Shown here: positions 1-5,034 of the stretch, piece after piece | Layout of the letters: each line of letters opens with the position of its first letter | How positions within the stretch are numbered: position 1 is the stretch's first letter | NCBI GenBank assembly: GCA_031119155.1 | Contig: JAVHYH010000102.1 | Location: 1 to 11,243, forward strand | Source: Brevundimonas sp. | Lineage (GTDB): Bacteria > Pseudomonadota > Alphaproteobacteria > Caulobacterales > Caulobacteraceae | DNA length: 11,243 nt | Direction: 5' to 3' | The notes under the pieces: model-generated | Told to the model about the DNA's origin: nothing | Seen by the model: the letters and a program-made list of their open reading frames with translations, nothing else | Databases searched by the model: none | Position numbers and translations under genes: made by a program

Positions 1-1
1 G

Positions 2-349
2 TATTTCAAGATTGATCTCAGCCTGACGCAATACGTCCTGATCGGCCTGACGGCGGTTCTGGGCTCGCTGGGGACGGCGGGGGTGCCGGGCACCAGCATC
101 GTCATGCTGACCCTGACCCTGTCGACGGCGGGCCTGCCGCTGGAAGGCATCGGCTATATCGTCGCCATCGACCGGATCATCGACATGATGCGCACGGCCA
201 CCAACGTCACCGGCCAGATGCTGGTCCCGGTCCTGGTCGCCAAGGAAGAAGGCATCCTGAACCAGGACATCTACAACGGTCACGTCGCCTGGCTGCCCGG
301 CGACCCCGAGACGGAAACGCCGGAAGGGGTCCGCACGGCCGGTATTTGA
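2..349 (+). CDS. Dicarboxylate/amino acid:cation symporter, C-terminal 115 residues (partial)
   Basis: This is the 3' end of an inner-membrane secondary transporter of the DAACS (GltP/DctA/GltPh) family, which takes up acidic amino acids or C4-dicarboxylates with Na+ or H+. The reading frame enters from the left edge and stops at 347-349. Visible are the re-entrant hairpin HP2 (GTAGVPGTSIVMLTLTLS) and the last core helix TM8 with IDRIIDMMRTATNVTG. In the archaeal homologue GltPh the matching helix carries the two Asp, the Arg and the Asn that bind substrate and cation, and all four are present here. The Arg favours an acidic substrate over a neutral one, but whether glutamate, aspartate or a dicarboxylate is moved cannot be told. 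A polar tail of about 35 residues follows. The missing N-terminal part should be roughly 300 residues. Family assignment is firm; substrate is inference. Confidence 0.93.
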   Translation, partial: YFKIDLSLTQYVLIGLTAVLGSLGTAGVPGTSIVMLTLTLSTAGLPLEGIGYIVAIDRIIDMMRTATNVTGQMLVPVLVAKEEGILNQDIYNGHVAWLPGDPETETPEGVRTAGI

Positions 350-359
350 TCGATTGGGC

Positions 360-388
360 TTGCCGTCATCGGAATCGCGGGCTACATC
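360..388 (+). promoter_or_regulatory. Caulobacter-type housekeeping promoter for tRNA-Val
   Basis: The -35 element TTGCCGT (360-366) matches 5 of 7 positions of TTGACGS. After a 14-bp spacer, the -10 element GCTACATC (381-388) matches all 8 positions of GCTANAWC. This spacing and pair of elements is the known Caulobacter biosynthetic/housekeeping promoter. Transcription would start near 395, about 40 bases before the mature tRNA, which leaves a short 5' leader for RNase P to remove. The promoter also lies just after the symporter stop codon, so the tRNA is probably its own unit. Confidence 0.6.
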
Positions 389-435
389 GCGCCTCCCGAC
401 GGCCCAAGCCTTTCTGATTTGGCCGTTCCTGCGCT

Positions 436-510
436 GGACGCGTAGCTCAGCGGGAGAGCACCTCGTTCACACCGAGGGGGTCACAGGTTCAATCCCTGTC
501 ACATCCACCA
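436..510 (+). tRNA. tRNA-Val, anticodon CAC (reads GUG)
   Basis: A full cloverleaf can be drawn. The D stem is GCTC/GAGC (445-448/456-459) and the anticodon stem is CCTCG/CGAGG (461-465/473-477). The loop TTCACAC has anticodon CAC at 468-470. The T stem is ACAGG/CCTGT (483-487/495-499) with loop TTCAATC. The discriminator is A507 and CCA is encoded at 508-510. The acceptor stem is odd: the 5' strand GGACGCG (436-442) and 3' strand CACATCC (500-506) leave C-A mismatches at pairs 4:69 and 6:67. All other stems pair fully, so it is probably a working or recently altered tRNA rather than an old relic. CAC reads only GUG, which a UAC-anticodon valine tRNA could also read, so some loss of function could be tolerated. 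Identity is firm; full activity is not. Confidence 0.9.
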
Positions 511-526
511 TTTCCCTCCCTTCAGA

Positions 527-1039
527 TCAGATGCCGGCGCCTTCGTCCGCGCAGACGACAGGCGCTTCAACGCGCGACAGCTGGCCCTCCGCGCCGACCT
601 GGACCGCCTGTTCCGCCTGCAGCAGGCCCGGGGCCGCCTCGGAGCGTCCAACGAAGCCGATCAAACCGGCCTCCGGCGCGAACTCGCCGGTCGCGCCGCC
701 CCGGCGGCATTCGAAGGCGACGAAGGTCTCTGACGACGCGGCGTTCAACCGAATCGTGTCCAGCCCCCGCCACAGGGCGTGCTGGCCGTCACGGCCCACC
801 TCGCGCTTGGACACTACGATCCAGTCGCGCGGATTGCTGCTGGAGCGGAACAGGCTGACCGCAAGCGGATCGCCGACGTAGGAGCCGCCCCAGGACTCAT
901 AGCCCGGAACGTCCTCCGTCTCGCCGCCGGACCAGGTCGCCCCGACAAGAGCGCGTTCATCGCCGGTCGGTTGAGCGTTGGCGACGCCCCCGCCCGCGAT
1001 GACGAGGATGCCGCACAGAACGGCTATCGATGCCTTCAT
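527..1039 (-). CDS. Exported protein of unknown function, downstream partner of the caspase-like protein
   Basis: This is a 170-residue protein that I do not recognise. It starts with a clear Sec signal peptide (lysine at position 2, hydrophobic core at about 4-18, probable cleavage after ANA at residue 22), so the mature protein of about 148 residues should be periplasmic or secreted. The rest is mixed-polarity and fits a small globular, beta-rich fold, with no further membrane segment. It has two cysteines in the mature part, C111 (FECRR) and C163 (VVCAD), which could form a disulfide. It follows the caspase-like gene on the same strand with 15 bp between them. Its Shine-Dalgarno sequence AAAGGA (1048-1053) sits about 8 bases before the ATG, next to the upstream stop codon, so co-transcription is very likely. 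A role as substrate, inhibitor or accessory of the protease is only a guess from position. The stop codon lies 16 bp from the end of the oppositely oriented tRNA. Confidence 0.8.
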   Translation of the reverse strand: MKASIAVLCGILVIAGGGVANAQPTGDERALVGATWSGGETEDVPGYESWGGSYVGDPLAVSLFRSSSNPRDWIVVSKREVGRDGQHALWRGLDTIRLNAASSETFVAFECRRGGATGEFAPEAGLIGFVGRSEAAPGLLQAEQAVQVGAEGQLSRVEAPVVCADEGAGI

Positions 1040-1054
1040 GGTCTCAGTCCTTTG

Positions 1055-2743
1055 CTACTGCGCGGCCGGCAGACGCACGATCACGTCGTCCACCTGAACC
1101 CCGCCACGGTCGATCACCAGGTTCTGATAATTCCTCTGGCCGTCCTGGGTTTCCGATTCGACGTCCTCGACCTCGGTGCGGAACTGTCGGCGCAGGTAGG
1201 TGGACAGCTCTCCGGCCGTGACCAGCCGGTCGCCGTCGCGGTCTGCGGCCCCGACCATCCCCTCGCGCAGGAAGTGGGACAGATAGCCGCCCGCGCGGAA
1301 TTTGCTGGCCACGGCGCTGGTCAGATCCTCCTCGGAGCTGAACAGTCCCATGACGCCGGGCCGATCCACGACATTGCGCGCGAAGCCGCCCGAGTAGCAG
1401 GCGTCGATGACCAGCAGGGACAGGCGGGTGTTCAGCCGGCTGAACATCTCGCCCATCTCGACGTCGGTGATCTCGCCGTCGCGCAGGACCAGGGTCTCGC
1501 TCTTGCCGTCGGGCTCCAGCCCGCTGACGGCGACCTCGGTCTGGTTGCCGTGGCCCGAGAAGAAGAACAGGAACATGTCGTCCGGCCCCGCTTCGGCGGC
1601 GACGCGGGCGAAGGCCGAGCGGACGCCCTCGACGGTCGCCTGGGCGTTGGTCAGCACCACGCTGGCCTCGTTCAGCGAACCGCCCTGCTCCAGCGCCTCG
1701 GCCAGCTTGACGGCGTCCTCGTCGGTGAAGTCGAGATTGCTGGTCGTACCGCCGTAGTCCGAGACGCCGACCATGACGGCGAAGATGCGTCGCCCGCCCG
1801 GCGCCGCCGCCTGCCGCACCGACTCGCGCCCCTGTTCAACGGTGAAGCGATAGGAGCCGGTCTCGCCCGGCTGGTAGGAGGTGACCTGCACCTCATACTC
1901 ACCGTCCTCAGGCAGGATCAGCTGCTGGCGGCTGTCGGTGCCGTCCTCACCGTCGTCATTGTCGAACTGCTCTCCCGAGGGCGAGCGCACGATGGTGTAA
2001 GCGTCGAAGGCCGAGGAGGTCAGCTCCACCTCGACCCGTTCGCCCCGGCGACCGGAGAAGGTGTAGCGATCAAAATACTCGCCGCTCTGCAGGGTCTCGT
2101 CGCCGGACGACAGGGAGCCCGAGATGGTCTGGCCGATCTGGATGACGCCGCCTGCCGCCGCGCGTTCGGACTCCTGGACACGGGGCTGCGGCGGGGCGAC
2201 GCCGGTTCCGTCCTCGACCGACAAGCGATACGCGCCTCGCTCGCCCGGTTCATAGCTGGTGGCGGCGACGATGTAGTCGCCGTCGGACGGCAGGGTGACC
2301 AGCAGGCGGCTGTTGACCGAGGCCTGGACCGTGGCGTCGTCGTCGTTGAATTCGGAGAAGCCGCCCGGCCCCGTTATCATCACATAGGGGTCGAAGGCGG
2401 TGGAGTTCAGGCGGATGTCCAGTCTTTGCCCGCGACGGCCGCTGAAGGTCCAGCTGTCGACGAACTCGCCGCTGTTCAGTGTGGCGTCGCCGTCCTGCAG
2501 GCTGCCGTTGACGCTCTGACCCAGCCGGATCGCCTGCGTCGGCGCAGAGGCCCGGGGCGCGACGCCGCCGGACCCACGAGGGCCGGAAGCGGCCGGTGTC
2601 GAGGCGGGGCCGCTCGAGGGCCGTCCTGCCGATGAGCCCGCCGGCGATCCGGCCGGCGGCGTGTCGCGCGGGCGATCCTGCGAATGGGCCGGTGCGGCAA
2701 GAACAGTCAGGGCCGTGGTGGCGGCGAGAATGGTGCGAAGCAT
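1055..2743 (-). CDS. Exported caspase-like (C14) protease with two PPC domains
   Basis: This is a 562-residue exported protein with a caspase/metacaspase-type cysteine protease fold. A signal peptide (1 to about 21, ending APAHS) is followed by a Pro/Ser/Gly-rich linker (about 23-70). Two tandem PPC (bacterial pre-peptidase C-terminal) beta domains follow at about 72-177 and 201-303. The C14 domain spans about 318-545. The catalytic dyad is intact: His398 in FFFSGHGN and Cys449 in LLVIDACYSGG. The segment NLDFTDEDA (336-344) matches the conserved region after the first strand. DRDGDRLVTAGE (501-512) reads like an EF-hand calcium loop with Asp at positions 1, 3 and 5 and Glu at 12. Bacterial relatives (orthocaspases) usually cut after Arg or Lys. 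PPC domains normally accompany secreted proteases and may bind surfaces or act in maturation. The start is supported by AAGGGGAT (2747-2754) just upstream. The gene leads an operon with the unknown exported protein. The fold call is firm; substrate and role are unknown. Confidence 0.92.
   Translation of the reverse strand: MLRTILAATTALTVLAAPAHSQDRPRDTPPAGSPAGSSAGRPSSGPASTPAASGPRGSGGVAPRASAPTQAIRLGQSVNGSLQDGDATLNSGEFVDSWTFSGRRGQRLDIRLNSTAFDPYVMITGPGGFSEFNDDDATVQASVNSRLLVTLPSDGDYIVAATSYEPGERGAYRLSVEDGTGVAPPQPRVQESERAAAGGVIQIGQTISGSLSSGDETLQSGEYFDRYTFSGRRGERVEVELTSSAFDAYTIVRSPSGEQFDNDDGEDGTDSRQQLILPEDGEYEVQVTSYQPGETGSYRFTVEQGRESVRQAAAPGGRRIFAVMVGVSDYGGTTSNLDFTDEDAVKLAEALEQGGSLNEASVVLTNAQATVEGVRSAFARVAAEAGPDDMFLFFFSGHGNQTEVAVSGLEPDGKSETLVLRDGEITDVEMGEMFSRLNTRLSLLVIDACYSGGFARNVVDRPGVMGLFSSEEDLTSAVASKFRAGGYLSHFLREGMVGAADRDGDRLVTAGELSTYLRRQFRTEVEDVESETQDGQRNYQNLVIDRGGVQVDDVIVRLPAAQ
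1835..2530 (-). repeat. Tandem pair of PPC domains inside the caspase-like gene
   Basis: Two protein-level repeats of about 100 residues each lie at 2213-2530 (PPC 1) and 1835-2143 (PPC 2). They share a line-by-line pattern: I-x-[LI]-G-Q-[ST]-[VI]-x-GSL at the start, then SGE[FY]-x-D-x-[WY]TFSGRRG, then an Asp-rich turn (FNDDD in one, FDNDDG in the other). They end with DG[DE]Y-x-V-x-[AV]TSY-x-PGE. The close similarity points to duplication within this protein or its ancestor. The Asp-rich turns are plausible metal-binding sites, but that is inference. Confidence 0.75.
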
Positions 2744-2784
2744 CTGATCCCCTTGTTGCGCCCAGCTTGCCCTCGCCCGTCCGG

Positions 2785-2814
2785 ATTGTCAGCGCCGGAC
2801 TGAACTTCCGTCAG
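2785..2814 (-). promoter_or_regulatory. Possible promoter of the caspase-like operon
   Basis: On the minus strand, CTGACG (2809-2814) and GACAAT (2785-2790) are separated by 18 bp and each match the general sigma-70 hexamers at 4 of 6 positions. This would give a leader of about 35 bases before the ATG at 2743. The match is weak. It is offered because it is the best-spaced pair I see in the 192-bp divergent gap between the caspase-like gene and the helicase. I saw no convincing promoter for the helicase in the same gap. Confidence 0.25.
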
Positions 2815-2935
2815 AAATCGACCGATCATCGCTCTCGGGGCCGTGCTTCCGCCTTGATTGCGGAGCACATGCCCCGCCCTTCGCTCGCCGGATAAGGCTG
2901 GCGCGCGCCGCGTTGGCGCCCTACGGACCCTGCCC

Positions 2936-5032
2936 ATGCCCTTCCCCGCCAGCCATCCCGCGCTCGACCGCGCGCTTTCCGAACGCGGCTATGCCGAGCC
3001 CACCGCCGTCCAGGCCGCCGTGCTGGAGGCCGAATCCGGTCGCGACCTGCTGGTCTCGGCCCAGACCGGCTCCGGCAAGACCGTCGCCTTCGGCCTGGCC
3101 ATGGCCCCGACGCTGCTGGGCGAGGCCGAGCGGTTCGCCGACAACGCCGCGCCGGTCGCCCTGATCATCGCCCCGACCCGCGAACTGGCGCTGCAGGTCT
3201 CGAAGGAGCTGGAGTGGCTGTACGCCAACACCGGCGCGCGCATCGCCACCTGCGTGGGCGGCATGGACCCGCGCGCCGAGCGCCGGGTGCTCGACCGCGG
3301 CGCCGCCATCGTCGTCGGCACCCCCGGCCGCCTGAAGGACCACATCGAGCGCGACGCGCTGGACCTGTCCGAGCTGAAGGTCGTCGTCCTCGACGAGGCG
3401 GACGAGATGCTGGACATGGGCTTCCAGGAAGACCTGACCTTCATCCTCGACCAGGCCCCGGCCGAGCGCCGTACCCTGCTGTTCTCGGCCACTATCGCCC
3501 GCGACATCGCCGAACTGGCCAAGACCTACCAGCGCGACGCCTTCCGCATCGACACCGTGGTCAAGAACGCCTCGCACGGCGACATCGAATACAAGGCGAT
3601 CCGCATCGCCCCGCACGAGATCGAGCACGGCGTCGTCAACGTCCTGCGCTATTTCGAGAGCCCCGGCGCCCTGGTGTTCGCCAACACCCGCGAGCGGGTG
3701 AAGCATCTGACCGCCAGCCTGCGTGAGCGCGGCTTCTCGGTCGTCGGCCTGTCCGGTGAACTGACGCAGTCCCTGCGTTCGGAGGCCCTGCAGGCCCTGC
3801 GCGACGGTCATGCCCGCGTCTGCGTCGCCACCGACGTCGCCGCGCGCGGTCTGGACCTGCCCGACCTGGGTCTGGTCATCCACGCCGAAATCCCGGTCAA
3901 CAAGGCCACCCTGCTGCACCGTTCGGGCCGCACCGGCCGCGCGGGCAAGAAGGGCGTCTCTGTCCTGATGGTCAGCCACACCCGGCGACGCAAGGTCGAG
4001 ATGATGCTGAACTCGGCTTCCATCAAGGCCGAGTGGTCGGGCGCCCCGTCCGCCGACGAGATCCGCGCCAAGGATCACGAGCGAATGCTCACCGACCCGA
4101 TCCTGATGGCCGAGGCCGACGAGGAGTCGATCGCCATGGGCAAGGAACTGCTGGAGCGCACCTCGCCCGAGCACGTCGCCGCCGCCCTGATTCGCCTGTA
4201 CCGCGAGAAGCTGCCGCCCCCCGAGGACGTGCAGGACGACGAGCGCATGAAGCGCGCCCAGGAAACCGGCCGCAACGAGCGCGGCCAGAAGGACGGCCCG
4301 CTGGTCGACTTCGCCCGGGGCGGCGACATGTCGTGGTTCAAGGTCAACATCGGTCGCGAGAAGAACGCCGATCCGAAATGGCTGCTGCCGCTGATCTGCC
4401 GTCTGGGCCACGTCACCAAGCGCGACGTCGGCTCGATCAAGATCTTCGACCGCGAGACCAAGTTCGAGATCACCGCCGACGCCGAAGCCAAATTCCGCGC
4501 GGCCATGGCCCAGTCGAACGACGAGGGCGTGACCATCCAGGACGCCGTGGCTCCGGCCGCCGGCGAGAAGAGCCTGCGCAAGTGGGACAAGCCCCAAGGT
4601 GATCGTGGCGGCGATCGGGGCGACAAGCCCTTCCGCAAGCCGCGTTTCGACGGCGAAGGCTCGAAGAAGCCCTGGCAGTCGCGCGAACCGCGTCAGGACG
4701 GCGATGCGCCGAAGAAGCCGTGGAAGGCCCGCGAGGACCGCGCCGAGGGTGACGCGCCGAAGAAGGCGTGGGCGCCTCGCACGGACCACGACGCCGCTCC
4801 GGCCACTGACGGCGGCGCCGGCAAGAAGTGGGTTAAGCGCACCAAGGACGACCCGACTCCCGAAGGCAAGAAGCCGTGGGTCGACAAGAAGGGTCCGAAG
4901 AAGCCCTGGCAGCCGCGCACCGACGGTGCGGGCGCCGCGACCGGCGGTGATCGTCCGTGGACCGGCAAGCCCAAGCCCGGCTTCAAGAAGCCCGGCGGCA
5001 AGCCCCCGTTCAAGGGCAAGCCGCGCGGCTGA
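2936..5032 (+). CDS. DEAD-box ATP-dependent RNA helicase with DbpA-type RNA-binding domain and basic tail
   Basis: This 698-residue cytoplasmic RNA helicase unwinds RNA duplexes using ATP, probably in ribosome assembly, RNA decay or cold adaptation. All core motifs are present in order: Walker A AQTGSGKT (42-49), PTREL (80-84), TPGR (129-132), DEAD (153-156), SAT (184-186), ATDVAARGLD (298-307) and HRSGRTGR (328-335). A DbpA/CsdA-like RNA-binding domain follows at about 465-525 (WFKVNIGREKNADPKWLLPL). The tail (about 548-698) is rich in Lys, Arg, Gly, Pro and Trp, with repeated KKPW units. The overall plan resembles E. coli DeaD/CsdA, but orthology is not shown. I chose the ATG at 2936 because the conserved helicase region begins right after it and a weak GGA lies 8 bases upstream. 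An in-frame ATG at 2858 would add 26 residues unlike the family. The stop is 2 bp from the stop of the convergent bphP. Confidence 0.95.
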   Translation: MPFPASHPALDRALSERGYAEPTAVQAAVLEAESGRDLLVSAQTGSGKTVAFGLAMAPTLLGEAERFADNAAPVALIIAPTRELALQVSKELEWLYANTGARIATCVGGMDPRAERRVLDRGAAIVVGTPGRLKDHIERDALDLSELKVVVLDEADEMLDMGFQEDLTFILDQAPAERRTLLFSATIARDIAELAKTYQRDAFRIDTVVKNASHGDIEYKAIRIAPHEIEHGVVNVLRYFESPGALVFANTRERVKHLTASLRERGFSVVGLSGELTQSLRSEALQALRDGHARVCVATDVAARGLDLPDLGLVIHAEIPVNKATLLHRSGRTGRAGKKGVSVLMVSHTRRRKVEMMLNSASIKAEWSGAPSADEIRAKDHERMLTDPILMAEADEESIAMGKELLERTSPEHVAAALIRLYREKLPPPEDVQDDERMKRAQETGRNERGQKDGPLVDFARGGDMSWFKVNIGREKNADPKWLLPLICRLGHVTKRDVGSIKIFDRETKFEITADAEAKFRAAMAQSNDEGVTIQDAVAPAAGEKSLRKWDKPQGDRGGDRGDKPFRKPRFDGEGSKKPWQSREPRQDGDAPKKPWKAREDRAEGDAPKKAWAPRTDHDAAPATDGGAGKKWVKRTKDDPTPEGKKPWVDKKGPKKPWQPRTDGAGAATGGDRPWTGKPKPGFKKPGGKPPFKGKPRG
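4657..4920 (+). repeat. KKPW repeats in the helicase tail
   Basis: The tail carries short, imperfect repeats centred on KKPW. KKPW occurs at residues 577-580, 593-596, 645-648 and 655-658, with variants KKAW at 609-612 and KKW at 630-632. They are often followed by x-x-R-[ET] and preceded by GDAP, GS or GP. The regular spacing of positive charge and one tryptophan fits a disordered RNA-binding or phase-separating tail, as in other DEAD-box proteins. At DNA level the units share GAAGAAG-[CG]C-GTGG-like stretches, so length may vary between strains. Confidence 0.65.
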
Positions 5033-5034
5033 CC

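Noticed and set aside
354..407. Inverted repeat (TTGG..GCCGTC / GACGGC..CCAA) after the symporter stop as a terminator
   Set aside because: It has a 30-base loop, a bulge and only a short T stretch afterwards. The same bases form a much better promoter for the tRNA.
354..881. Plus-strand open frame running through the tRNA gene
   Set aside because: It crosses the tRNA and the antisense of the exported protein, has no ribosome-binding site, and its composition is that of a chance GC-rich frame.
779..2635. Long open frame of 618 residues on the plus strand opposite the caspase-like gene
   Set aside because: It is the antisense shadow of a GC-rich gene with a real signal peptide and catalytic dyad on the minus strand, and its translation shows no family motif. 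The same holds for long frames opposite the helicase (2921-4789), bphP (5470-7206) and the ABC ATPase (7860-8939).
2779..2800. GTCCGG / CCGGAC inverted repeat in the caspase-helicase gap
   Set aside because: Six-bp arms around a 10-base loop are expected by chance at this GC content, and nothing else marks it as an operator.
2858..2935. Upstream in-frame ATG at 2858 as the helicase start
   Set aside because: The 26 extra residues look unlike the family N-terminus, while the ATG at 2936 begins directly before the Q-motif region and has a GGA at proper distance.
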